Assembly: GCA_951812615.1 (NCBI GenBank)
Contig: CATOSU010000003.1
Location: 124,001-188,000 of the forward strand
Reading direction: 5' to 3'
Length of the DNA stretch: 64,000 bases
Source of the DNA: an uncultured Paracoccaceae bacterium
Lineage (GTDB): Bacteria; Pseudomonadota; Alphaproteobacteria; Rhodobacterales; Rhodobacteraceae
Shown: positions 48,663-59,018 of the stretch, piece by piece
How the letters are laid out: every line of letters starts with the position of its first letter
Numbering within the stretch: the first letter of the stretch is position 1
The notes under the pieces: generated by a model
What the model saw: the letters and a program-made list of their open reading frames with translations, nothing else
What the model was told of the DNA's origin: nothing
Database searches by the model: none
Position numbers and translations under genes: made by a program

Positions 48663-50861
48663 CTACAGGAAGCTCTGGGGGTCGATATCCACGCTCAGCC
48701 GCAGATCACCGCGCAGCTTGTGCGGGGCGATCCAGCGCGCGACCGCGGCCTGAACCGGCGCGCCCTTGGCGGCCTTCACCAACAGGCGTACCCGGTGCCG
48801 TCCGCGCACACGGGCGATGGGCGCCGGGGCCGGTCCGAATACCTGTGCCCCGATCTGACGCAATGCGGCGTCCTGCACGGCCAGAGCATTGCCCAGATCA
48901 AAGACCTGTTGCAGATCCGTGCCGGACAGAACGATGCCCGCCATCCGTCCATAGGGCGGCACCGCCGCCGCTTCGCGCCCGGCGGCCTCGGCCTTCCAGA
49001 ATTCTTCTTCATTGCCCGACAGGATCGCCCGGATCACCGGGTGTTCGGGCTGATAGGTCTGTAACAGCGCCGTTCCCGGCTTGTCCGCCCGCCCGGCGCG
49101 GCCGGCGACCTGCCGCATCAGCTGAAACGTCCGTTCGGCGGCCCGCAGGTCGGATCCCTGCAGGCCAAGATCGGCATCGATCACGCCCACCAGCGTGAGC
49201 AGGGGGAAGTTGTGCCCCTTGGCCACCAGTTGCGTGCCGATGATGATGTCCGCGCCGCCGGCGGCGATGTTTTCGATTTCCGCCTTCAGGGCCCGCGCAC
49301 TGCCGAAGAGATCCGAGCTCAGCACTGAGACCCGCGCGTCGGGAAACAGTGTTGCGATCTCTTCGCCCATACGCTCCACGCCCGGTCCGACCGGTGCCAG
49401 ACGGCCTTCGGCCCCGCAGGACGGGCATTCGGAGGGGATCGGGATGGTGTCGCCGCACTGGTGACACATCAGCCGCTTGAGGAACCGGTGCTCGACCATG
49501 CGCGCATCGCAATGCCTGCAGCCGATCTGCTCGCCGCAGGCCCGGCACAGGGTCACCGGCGCGTAGCCCCGCCGGTTCAGGAAAAGCAGCGATTGTTCTC
49601 CGCGCTGCAGCCGGCTGTTCACTGCGGCCCGCAAGGTCGGCAACACCCAGCGCCCGGGGGCCAGTTGTTCGCCGCGCATGTCGATCGCGCGCATTTCGGG
49701 CATCACCGCCGGCCCGAAGCGCGATGTCAGTTCCAGCTTGCGGTACTTGCCCGCCTCGGCATTGGCCCAGCTTTCCAGTGACGGCGTGGCGCTGGCCAGC
49801 ACAACCTGTGCTCCGCAGATCGACGCGCGCAGCACGGCCATGTCCCGCGCATTGTACAAAACGCCGTCTTCCTGCTTGTAGGATGTGTCGTGTTCCTCGT
49901 CGACAATGATCAGGCCCAGCCGCTGAAACGGCAGGTAGAGGGCCGATCGTGCACCGACCACAAGCTGTACCTGCCCCTGACCGGCCATGCGCCAGATGCG
50001 CCGCCGTTCGGTCATTGTCACGCCGGAATGCCATTCGGCCGGGCGGGTGCCGAACCGGGCTTCGACGCGGGCCAGAAACTCGGCCGTCAGCGCGATTTCC
50101 GGCAGCAGGACCAGCGCCTGTCGGCCGGTTCTGAGAGTTTCGGCAACGGCTTCGAGATAGACTTCGGTCTTGCCCGACCCGGTGACGCCTTTCAGCAGGG
50201 TCGTGCCATAGCCGTCGTCCCGTATGTCGGCGCGCAGGGTGTCTGCCGCTGCCTTTTGTTCTTCGGTCAGCGCCTTGCCCGGACGTTCGGGATCCAGCGG
50301 TGCAAAAGGCAGGTCGCGGGGGGTGTCCTCTTCGGCGACGGCGCCGTGTTTGACCAGCCCCTTGATCACCGATCCGGTCACGCCGGCCATCTCGGCCAGC
50401 TCCTTCTGCGTGAAGGCCAGCCCGCCATATTCCTCCAGCACCGCCAGCACCCGGGTGCGGGCATCGGTCATCCGGTCGGGTTTGCCGGTTCCCAGCCGGT
50501 AGACCTTGCGCATGGATGGCGGATCACCGAGCCCGGGCGCCCGCGTTGCCAGCCGCAGCATCGCCGGCATGGAGGTCAGCGTGTATTCCGCGGCCCGGAT
50601 CAGGAACAGGCGCATTTCCTCGCGCATCGGGGCGGCGTCCAGCACCCGGATCACGGACCGGATTTTCGAGCGGTCGAAATCGCCCTTGCCCGGGCCCCAG
50701 ACCACGCCCAGCACCTTGCGCGGGCCCAGCGGCACCTCGACCAGCGCGCCGGGTACGCAGCCGCCTTCGGGCGCCTTGTAATCCAGCGTCCGGTCCAGCG
50801 GCTGCGTGGTCAGAACGCTGACCAGATCGCCCTCGTGAAAAAAGTCAGGTGATTGCTGCAC
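48663..50861 (-). CDS. priA: Primosomal replication restart helicase PriA
   Basis: Reloads the replisome at stalled forks. 732 aa from GTG 50861 (GGTGGGG just upstream); TTG 50900 would add 13 residues. N-terminal 3'-OH-binding and winged-helix domains, then helicase motifs: Walker A GVTGSGKTEVYLE near residue 228, DEEH box IIVDEEHDTSYKQEDG, and a zinc-binding insert with CRACGEQIGCRHC and CHQCGDTIPIPSECPSCG. Motif VI has QVAGRAGRADKPG. A single-gene unit. Confidence 0.95.
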   Translation of the reverse strand: MQQSPDFFHEGDLVSVLTTQPLDRTLDYKAPEGGCVPGALVEVPLGPRKVLGVVWGPGKGDFDRSKIRSVIRVLDAAPMREEMRLFLIRAAEYTLTSMPAMLRLATRAPGLGDPPSMRKVYRLGTGKPDRMTDARTRVLAVLEEYGGLAFTQKELAEMAGVTGSVIKGLVKHGAVAEEDTPRDLPFAPLDPERPGKALTEEQKAAADTLRADIRDDGYGTTLLKGVTGSGKTEVYLEAVAETLRTGRQALVLLPEIALTAEFLARVEARFGTRPAEWHSGVTMTERRRIWRMAGQGQVQLVVGARSALYLPFQRLGLIIVDEEHDTSYKQEDGVLYNARDMAVLRASICGAQVVLASATPSLESWANAEAGKYRKLELTSRFGPAVMPEMRAIDMRGEQLAPGRWVLPTLRAAVNSRLQRGEQSLLFLNRRGYAPVTLCRACGEQIGCRHCDARMVEHRFLKRLMCHQCGDTIPIPSECPSCGAEGRLAPVGPGVERMGEEIATLFPDARVSVLSSDLFGSARALKAEIENIAAGGADIIIGTQLVAKGHNFPLLTLVGVIDADLGLQGSDLRAAERTFQLMRQVAGRAGRADKPGTALLQTYQPEHPVIRAILSGNEEEFWKAEAAGREAAAVPPYGRMAGIVLSGTDLQQVFDLGNALAVQDAALRQIGAQVFGPAPAPIARVRGRHRVRLLVKAAKGAPVQAAVARWIAPHKLRGDLRLSVDIDPQSFL

Positions 50862-51184
50862 GTCCCCACCCGCAAACCACAGGCCCTGCCCGAACTGCAA
50901 CCCTATCCGGGAAACCGGGGCTGTCCAAGACCGCCCTGACGGCGACGGCGCTGCGGCACTGGTCCGGGCCGGATCCGGGAGCCGCGCGCAGCGCCGCGTT
51001 CCCTGTGCAGATCTGAGGCGCGGGTGCGCGGAAAGGTTTTGTTTGTTTGCAGGCGTTTACCGGGATTTTGTGCCCGGCCGGCCCACTGGCCATCCGGAAA
51101 CGGCTTTTTCCGCCGCTTTCCCATTTTTCAGCAGCATTTCAATAATCTCCCTGCTATAGTGCCCCGCAAATCAACGAGGCACGA
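50862..51184. other. 323-base gene-free region between priA and the DUF484 gene
   Basis: Divergent intergenic DNA. I see a -10-like TATAGT (51155-51160) ahead of the DUF484 gene and GC-rich imperfect inverted repeats near 50935-50960. No convincing short gene or RNA structure stands out. Confidence 0.5.
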
Positions 51185-51892
51185 ATGAGCAGTAGCCCGA
51201 AACTGGACGATGTCCTGCGCAACGCGATCATCGCCAAACCTGACGCCGTGCTGGACGATCAGGACATTATGCATGCGCTGATCGCTGCCAATGAAAAGTC
51301 CATGGGCGGCAATATCGTCGATCTGTGCGGCATCGCGATGGAGCGGCTCGAGTCGCGGCTCGACCGGCTGGAGGATACGCATCGCAGTGTCATCGCCGCT
51401 GCTTATGAGAACCTTGCCGGGACCAACACTATACATCGCGCGATCCTGCGTATGCTCGATCCGGCCGAGTTCGAGGTGTTCCTGCGGGATCTGGGCGGCG
51501 AGGTAGCTGAAATCCTGCGCGTCGATGCCATCACGCTGGTTCTGGAATCGGTTCAGAATGACAGTGACCCGGCCGTGCGGCGGCTGGGTGACGTGCTGAC
51601 CGTGGCCGAACCGGGCTTCATCGACGATTACCTGACACAGGGGCGCGGCGGACCGGTGCGGCAGGTCACGCTGCGGCAGGTGCAGCATCCCTCGGCCGAG
51701 ATTTATCACGATGCCGCCGACTGGGTCCGGTCCGAGGCCTGCCTGAAACTGGATTTCGGCAAAGGGCGTCTGCCCGGTCTGCTGGTTCTGGGGGCAGAGG
51801 ACCCGCATCAGTTCACGCCGCAGCAGGGCACCGACCTTCTGGGCTTTTTCGCGGGCGTGTTCGAACGGTCGATGCGCCACTGGCTGCGGTGA
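51185..51892 (+). CDS. DUF484 family protein
   Basis: 235 aa, GAF-like DUF484 protein; in E. coli its homologue YigA precedes xerC. An N-terminal helical linker (VIAAAYENLAGTNTIHRAIL) leads to a GAF-type domain from about residue 95 to the end, with GRLPGLLVLGAEDPHQFTP. The function is unknown. Its stop overlaps the GTG start of xerC by 4 bp, indicating translational coupling. Confidence 0.85.
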   Translation: MSSSPKLDDVLRNAIIAKPDAVLDDQDIMHALIAANEKSMGGNIVDLCGIAMERLESRLDRLEDTHRSVIAAAYENLAGTNTIHRAILRMLDPAEFEVFLRDLGGEVAEILRVDAITLVLESVQNDSDPAVRRLGDVLTVAEPGFIDDYLTQGRGGPVRQVTLRQVQHPSAEIYHDAADWVRSEACLKLDFGKGRLPGLLVLGAEDPHQFTPQQGTDLLGFFAGVFERSMRHWLR

Positions 51893-52803
51893 TCTCGCCG
51901 GCGTTCCGCGACGCGCTGCAGGGCTGGCTGGACAGCCAGAGCGCGCTGCGCGGCTCTTCTGAAAACACCATCATTGCCTACCGGCGCGACGTGACCGGGT
52001 TTCTTGGTTTTCTGACCGCCCATCATGGCGGCGAACAGGGATTGGGCGTGCTGGAAACGATCGGTGTTTCGGATATACGCGCGTGGATGGCTGCCGAGCG
52101 CGGGCAGGGTGCCTCTTCGCGCACGCTGGCCCGCAGATTGTCGGCGGTGAAGTCTTTCTACCGCTGGCTTGCCGACCGGCAGGGGTTCGAGGCGACGGCG
52201 GTGTTGTCCACACGGGCGCCGAGATTTCAGAAAAAGCTGCCGCGTCCGCTGGAAAAGGATGCGGCGCGGGCGGTTATTGATCTGACCGAGACACAATCGG
52301 ACAAGGATTGGGTGGGCGCCCGGGACGTGGCGGTGCTGACCCTGCTTTATGGCTGTGGGCTGCGTATCTCCGAAGCACTGGGCCTGACGGCGGGCGACGT
52401 GCCGCTGGCGGAGGTGATCCGCATCGTCGGCAAGGGTGGCAAGGAACGCCCGGTTCCGGTGTTGCCGGCGGCCCGTGCTGCGGTCGACAGGTATTGTGCC
52501 CTGTGCCCATGGGACCTGCCGGAAGACGGGCCGCTGTTTCGCGGGGTGCGCGGCGCGGCGTTGTCAGCCCGCGCGATACAGGCGGTGACGGCCCGGGTGC
52601 GGATGCAGCTGGGTCTGCCATCCTCGGCCACGCCGCATGCGTTGCGCCACAGTTTCGCGACCCATCTGCTGGATGCCGGCGGGGATCTGCGGGCAATCCA
52701 GGAGTTGCTGGGTCACGCGTCGCTGTCGACCACACAGGCCTACACCGCCGTCGACACGGCGCGCCTGATGGAGGTCTACAACCGGACCCATCCAAGATCG
52801 TAG
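51889..52803 (+). CDS. xerC: Tyrosine site-specific recombinase XerC
   Basis: Works with XerD at dif to resolve chromosome dimers. 304 aa from GTG 51889. SAM-like N-terminal core-binding domain (1-100), then the catalytic domain with Arg I in GCGLRISEALGL, the beta-hairpin Lys in GKGGKERPVPV, H-x-x-R in HALRHSFATHLL, and the Tyr nucleophile in STTQAYTAVD. The DUF484 partner favours XerC over XerD, but they cannot be told apart with certainty from sequence. Confidence 0.9.
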   Translation: MISPAFRDALQGWLDSQSALRGSSENTIIAYRRDVTGFLGFLTAHHGGEQGLGVLETIGVSDIRAWMAAERGQGASSRTLARRLSAVKSFYRWLADRQGFEATAVLSTRAPRFQKKLPRPLEKDAARAVIDLTETQSDKDWVGARDVAVLTLLYGCGLRISEALGLTAGDVPLAEVIRIVGKGGKERPVPVLPAARAAVDRYCALCPWDLPEDGPLFRGVRGAALSARAIQAVTARVRMQLGLPSSATPHALRHSFATHLLDAGGDLRAIQELLGHASLSTTQAYTAVDTARLMEVYNRTHPRS

Positions 52804-52913
52804 CTGTCACACCTTTGTGTGCCTTCGTGCAAAAACGTTCAGTTTCCGCATCGTCAAACTGTGCAACCCTTTTCGTGAACTCAGCCAACTCACGCAAGCA
52901 AGGGGACGCATAG

Positions 52914-53501
52914 ATGACTTTCCTGAGAAACAGCACGCTGGCGGCGGCCACGCTCGCCCTGTTCGCTACATCGGCGACGGCCGAGGACTGTACGACCGAC
53001 AAGACGGACCCTTTTGATCTGGATGAAACCGAGATTGTCGCGCTGTACGACTGTATCAAGGACAAGATGGCCGAAGGGTATGCCAAGCAGGGCGACGAGG
53101 TGGCGGTTGCCTTTCGCGGCTGGACCGTGACGTCGACGCGACCGGCGGTGGCCGGCCCGCATGGCGAACGGCTGCTGCAGACATTTGCGAATGACATCGC
53201 AGCGGAAGAATACCTGAAATTCGCCGAAGAAGGCGTCGATATGCCGGTCGGATCGGTATTGGCCAAGGAAAGCGCGAAGCTGAACAAGAAAAAGGGCAAG
53301 GTGGTTGTCGGCCCGCTGTTCATCATGACGAAGATGGAAGCCGGGTCGATCCCGGAAACCGCGGACTGGCTGTATGGCGGCATCCTGCCGAACGGCAAGC
53401 CGATGAAGTTCAAGCAGAAGTTCTGTCACGACTGTCATGCCGGGTGGGAAGAGCAGGATTTCCTTGCCTATCCACTGGAAGAGGTTCGGGTCTCCAACTG
53501 A
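52914..53501 (+). CDS. Secreted c-type heme protein (cytochrome P460-like)
   Basis: 195 aa, GGGGA eight bases before ATG 52914. Signal peptide MTFLRNSTLAAATLALFATS; the mature protein has one C-x-x-C-H heme site (CHDCH) near residue 177, inside FKQKFCHDCHAGWEEQDFLA, and a P460-like FRGWTVTSTRPAVAGPHGER segment. Single-heme proteins of this type are periplasmic electron carriers or enzymes; which applies is unknown. Its 3' end overlaps the end of the convergent oxyR gene by 34 bp. Confidence 0.82.
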   Translation: MTFLRNSTLAAATLALFATSATAEDCTTDKTDPFDLDETEIVALYDCIKDKMAEGYAKQGDEVAVAFRGWTVTSTRPAVAGPHGERLLQTFANDIAAEEYLKFAEEGVDMPVGSVLAKESAKLNKKKGKVVVGPLFIMTKMEAGSIPETADWLYGGILPNGKPMKFKQKFCHDCHAGWEEQDFLAYPLEEVRVSN

Positions 53502-54403
53502 TCCGGGGCGTCGCCGCGGGCGGCAAGGATCATCTTGCCGACCTCGGCAAAATCGCGCTTGCGGGGCGATGATTTGCGCCACGCCAGCCCGACGCTGCGG
53601 GACGGGGCGGGATCGGCAAATTCCAGAAGCCGCAGATCCAGCCCGGGTGTTTCGGTGTTCACGCTGATTTCCGGCAACAATGTCACCCCCATCCCGTTGG
53701 CCACCATGCGCACGATCGTGGCCAGGCTGGATGCGCCCATCGTGTCAATCTCCCCGCGGCGGTGCATGTCGCAGACCTCGAGGGCGTGATCGCGGAAGCA
53801 GTGCCCTTCTTCGAGCAGCAGCACCCGGTTTTCCAGCAGCAGGTCATCGGTGCTGAGGATCCGGGTCGGCTGTTCGCCGGTGTTCGGGGCGGCAAGGACG
53901 AACGGGTCATCAAACAGCGGCAGCGTTTCAATTTCCGGATGCTCGATGGGCAGGGCCAGCAGCAGCAGGTCGAGCCCGCCCGACAGCAGATCCGTCACCA
54001 GCGTTTCCGTGCGGGTTTCCCGGATACGCAGATCCAGAGATGGGTAACTGCGCCTGATTTCGGCCAGCGTTGCAGGCAGCAGGTAGGGCGCAATCGTGGG
54101 AATCACTCCAAGGCTGAGCGCCCCGGAAAGAATCCGCGCCCGGCTTTCTGCAAGGTCGCTGAGCCCTTGGGTGAGGATCAGGATTTCATTTGCGCGTGCG
54201 GCGATCTCGTGCCCGATCGGTGTCAGTTGCGCGCCGGACGGACGCCGTTCCACCAGCGGTGTGCCGAGTTCTGACTCCAACTCCTTGATCTGCATGGACA
54301 ATGCAGGTTGCGACACCGAGCACAGCGCAGCCGCATGTCCGAAATGTCCGGTTTGGGCCAGAGCCTGAAAGTACCGGAGCTGTCGAATCGTCACGTTTGA
54401 CAT
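53468..54403 (-). CDS. oxyR: Hydrogen-peroxide sensor OxyR
   Basis: LysR-type activator of peroxide-stress genes. 311 aa: HTH at residues 1-60 (RQLRYFQALAQTGHFGHAAA, CSVSQPALSMQIKELE), and a C-terminal sensor domain holding the redox cysteines in EEGHCFRDHALEVC, spaced as in E. coli OxyR (C199/C208). The SLATIVRMVANGMGVTLLP segment also matches OxyR. It diverges from katG with an OxyR-type core between them. Confidence 0.93.
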   Translation of the reverse strand: MSNVTIRQLRYFQALAQTGHFGHAAALCSVSQPALSMQIKELESELGTPLVERRPSGAQLTPIGHEIAARANEILILTQGLSDLAESRARILSGALSLGVIPTIAPYLLPATLAEIRRSYPSLDLRIRETRTETLVTDLLSGGLDLLLLALPIEHPEIETLPLFDDPFVLAAPNTGEQPTRILSTDDLLLENRVLLLEEGHCFRDHALEVCDMHRRGEIDTMGASSLATIVRMVANGMGVTLLPEISVNTETPGLDLRLLEFADPAPSRSVGLAWRKSSPRKRDFAEVGKMILAARGDAPDQLETRTSSSG

Positions 54404-54456
54404 AAGATTTCCTGATCAGCATGTAAGGAATAACCGATTGGACCTGATGGGGAAAG

Positions 54457-56832
<2,376 letters not shown>

Positions 56833-56860
56833 TCGGCTGCGACGTATCTGACAATGATCA

Positions 56861-56894
56861 CCGCCGCCCCAGAGCTTTGGGGCGGCGGTTTTCT
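56861..56894 (+). terminator. Rho-independent terminator of katG
   Basis: CCGCCGCCCC and GGGGCGGCGG form a perfect 10-bp stem with an 8-base loop, followed by TTTT. Starts 28 bases after the katG stop codon. Confidence 0.9.
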
Positions 56895-56929
56895 TTGCAT
56901 CCGGAACAGGTTTGGTACATGACAGTTGC

Positions 56930-57652
56930 ATGACAAACGAGATGCGCGCCCTGTCCGTGCACCTGCTCACTGCCACGGGTGCCGTTTTTGCCATGCTGGC
57001 CATGCTGGCCGCGGTCGAGGGCAAATGGGACCTTATGTTCCTGTGGCTGGTCGTGGCCTTTGCCGTTGACGGGATCGACGGACCGCTGGCCCGGCGTTAT
57101 CACGTCAAGCATTATGCACCGCAGTTCGACGGTGTTCTGCTCGATCTGATCATCGACTATCTGACCTATGTTTTCATCCCCGCCTTCGCGCTCTTCAAAT
57201 CCGGGCTGATGGACGGCTGGACCGGCTGGGCCGCGATCATCATCATCACCTTTACCAGCGCCATGTATTTCGCGGACACCCGCATGAAGACCAAGGACAA
57301 TTCGTTTTCCGGTTTTCCGGGCTGCTGGAACATGCTGGTGCTGGTGATCTTCGCGCTGAAGCCGAGCTTCTGGGTCAGCCTGTCACTGGTGGCGGTTCTG
57401 GCTGTGGCGATGTTCGTGCCGCTGAAATTCGTCCACCCGATGCGCACCAAGCGCTGGCGCCCGGTCACCGCTTCGATGGCCGTGGCCTGGACGATTTTCG
57501 CGGGCTGGGCGGCATGGGTGGATTTCCATCCCGAAAGCTGGGCGCATTGGGGGCTGATCGTAACCAGCCTCTACCTGCTGCTGGCCGGGATCGCGCAACA
57601 GCTGATCCCCGAACGCGCCGTAAAGGCCGAAGTCAGGCGTGCCGGCGGATAG
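56930..57652 (+). CDS. pcs: Phosphatidylcholine synthase
   Basis: Makes phosphatidylcholine from CDP-diacylglycerol and choline at the inner membrane. 240 aa from ATG 56930 (TTG 56912 would add 6 residues). Eight hydrophobic segments. The CDP-alcohol phosphatidyltransferase motif is in two pieces near residues 44-75: DGIDGPLARR and QFDGVLLDLIIDY. Phosphatidylcholine synthesis is common in host-linked or marine alphaproteobacteria. Stands alone after the katG terminator. Confidence 0.93.
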   Translation: MTNEMRALSVHLLTATGAVFAMLAMLAAVEGKWDLMFLWLVVAFAVDGIDGPLARRYHVKHYAPQFDGVLLDLIIDYLTYVFIPAFALFKSGLMDGWTGWAAIIIITFTSAMYFADTRMKTKDNSFSGFPGCWNMLVLVIFALKPSFWVSLSLVAVLAVAMFVPLKFVHPMRTKRWRPVTASMAVAWTIFAGWAAWVDFHPESWAHWGLIVTSLYLLLAGIAQQLIPERAVKAEVRRAGG

Positions 57653-57670
57653 CGCCGGCCAAAGGCTCTA

Positions 57671-58135
57671 TCAGAGGACGTCCTCGATCTCCATTTCACG
57701 ACCGTTGAGCGTGAAGGTGTCACCGGCTTCGAGACCGGCCATGGCCTTGTAGATCGGGCTCTGCTGAGACACGCCCATATAGGTCTCGCCTTCGGCTTCG
57801 AACCGGGAGGTCGACACGGCGACGATGAACCGGCGGTCGCCCAGAACCACAACGGCGCCGGGACCAACCACGTCCGTGAGCCCGAAATCGGTGTTCTCGA
57901 TCACGTCGATCTTGGCGTGATGGGCCTGAACCGGGTGGTCGAAGGCCGCGGCGAGTTCGAGGTTTTCGGTCGATCCCGCGATGTCGTCCTTGTCGTGCAT
58001 TTCGCGATCGTCCAGACGCGAATCCGCCAGAAATGCCTCGTAATGCGCGATCGCGGTAGACAGCTCTTCGGCCTCCAGTGACATCAGCCGGTCGCTGATC
58101 GATTTCTTAAGCGCTGCGCGGTCATTATCGGCCAT
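57671..58135 (-). CDS. Gre-family transcription factor-like protein
   Basis: 154 aa. C-terminal half (about 80-154) is a GreA/GreB C-terminal domain, with VVVLGDRRFIVAVSTSRFEA and the signature SPIYKAMAGLEAGDTFTLNG. The N-terminal part is an acidic coiled-coil region (LDDREMHDKDDIAGSTENLE) rather than the usual GreA sequence with its catalytic Asp/Glu tip. It could be a GreA/GreB paralogue, or a Gfh-like regulator of RNA polymerase secondary-channel activity. It is not a standard GreA. Confidence 0.78.
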   Translation of the reverse strand: MADNDRAALKKSISDRLMSLEAEELSTAIAHYEAFLADSRLDDREMHDKDDIAGSTENLELAAAFDHPVQAHHAKIDVIENTDFGLTDVVGPGAVVVLGDRRFIVAVSTSRFEAEGETYMGVSQQSPIYKAMAGLEAGDTFTLNGREMEIEDVL

Positions 58136-58205
58136 TTAGGGCGTCCTTTTCTTTTCCGGTCCGAACGACATTAGCAAAAGATCGTGCAGTTGAACTTGAT
58201 GCGTG

Positions 58206-58661
58206 TCAAATCAGGAAACCGCCTGCGTTTTCATGGCGCAGCAGGGCAACCTTGGTTTCCACGCCGCCCGGCGCGGAAAATCCGGTCAGCCCCTTGGCGC
58301 CCATCACCCGGTGACAGGGAATGATGATTGCAATCGGGTTGGCGCCACAGGCCTGTCCGACCGCCTGCGCCGGATGGCCCAGTTGCTGCGCAATTTCGCC
58401 ATAGGTGCGGGTATAGCCGAACGGAATCGCGCACATCGCGTCGCAGACCGCCCGTTGAAACCCGGACCCGTGAACGAAAAGCGGCAGATCGAAGGTTTCC
58501 AATTGCCCGGCGTCATAGGCCCGAAGCTGTCTTGCCGCCTCCTGCAACAGCGGGGTTTCTTCGCCCTCGGCCGGGCGGTTCCAGGTCAGCTGCGTAATGG
58601 CGCCGTCGGTTTCGACGACGTTCAGCTGACCAAATCGGGTGTCTACGCTGACGGATGGCAT
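58206..58661 (-). CDS. ogt: Methylated-DNA-protein-cysteine methyltransferase
   Basis: Repairs O6-alkylguanine by irreversible transfer to an active-site Cys. 151 aa from ATG 58661 (MPSVSVDTRF); upstream in-frame residues are low-complexity. The alkyl-acceptor motif is IPCHRVMGAKGLTGFSAPGG near residue 115, preceded by the helix-turn-helix GFQRAVCDAMCAIPFGYTRT. Short Ogt/AtaA-type rather than Ada. Alone on its strand apart from the following small lipoprotein upstream. Confidence 0.93.
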   Translation of the reverse strand: MPSVSVDTRFGQLNVVETDGAITQLTWNRPAEGEETPLLQEAARQLRAYDAGQLETFDLPLFVHGSGFQRAVCDAMCAIPFGYTRTYGEIAQQLGHPAQAVGQACGANPIAIIIPCHRVMGAKGLTGFSAPGGVETKVALLRHENAGGFLI

Positions 58662-58698
58662 GGCGTGACAGTGCCTGCCGGCCCGGTGCCATGCAAGC

Positions 58699-58890
58699 TC
58701 ATCGTCCGCTCGCGCCACCGCGTGGGCCCTGGTACGCCTTGCGCCGGGCTTCTCTTTGGGCCCGGACCTGCGCGTCATGTTGGGATTGGCTGACACCGGG
58801 CGGTGCGGCGCCATAACCGGTCGGACCCGGATCACAGGCGGCGAGTGTCAGAAGGGCAAGGAGCGCAAGAAGGGGGCGGGTGAGGAACAT
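58699..58890 (-). CDS. Small lipoprotein
   Basis: 63 aa: signal peptide with lipobox LAAC near residue 16-19 (LLALLTLAACDPGPTG), then a Gly/Pro-rich and basic tail (AQVRAQREARRKAYQG) of about 40 residues. No recognised domain; the lipid-anchored, positively charged tail may face the periplasm. It ends 37 bases upstream of the ogt start. Confidence 0.7.
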   Translation of the reverse strand: MFLTRPLLALLALLTLAACDPGPTGYGAAPPGVSQSQHDAQVRAQREARRKAYQGPRGGASGR

Positions 58891-58947
58891 ATCGGATCAG
58901 CTATGTTGGTCGCCTAATTGTGACGCATCCGCCTGCGGAAACAAGAG

Positions 58948-59011
58948 CGCCCCGCTACGGGGCGATCACGATGGCTTGAAAGACCCGCAACGGACCCCTT
59001 CGGAAGGGTCC
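58948..59011 (-). terminator. Tandem hairpins downstream of ileS
   Basis: CGCCCCG-CTA-CGGGGCG (58948-58964) and GGACCC-N8-GGGTCC (58992-59011) lie within 75 bases of the ileS stop. On the minus strand the first is followed by CTCTTGTTT; neither has a long U-run. Confidence 0.45.
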
Positions 59012-59018
59012 GGCAGTC

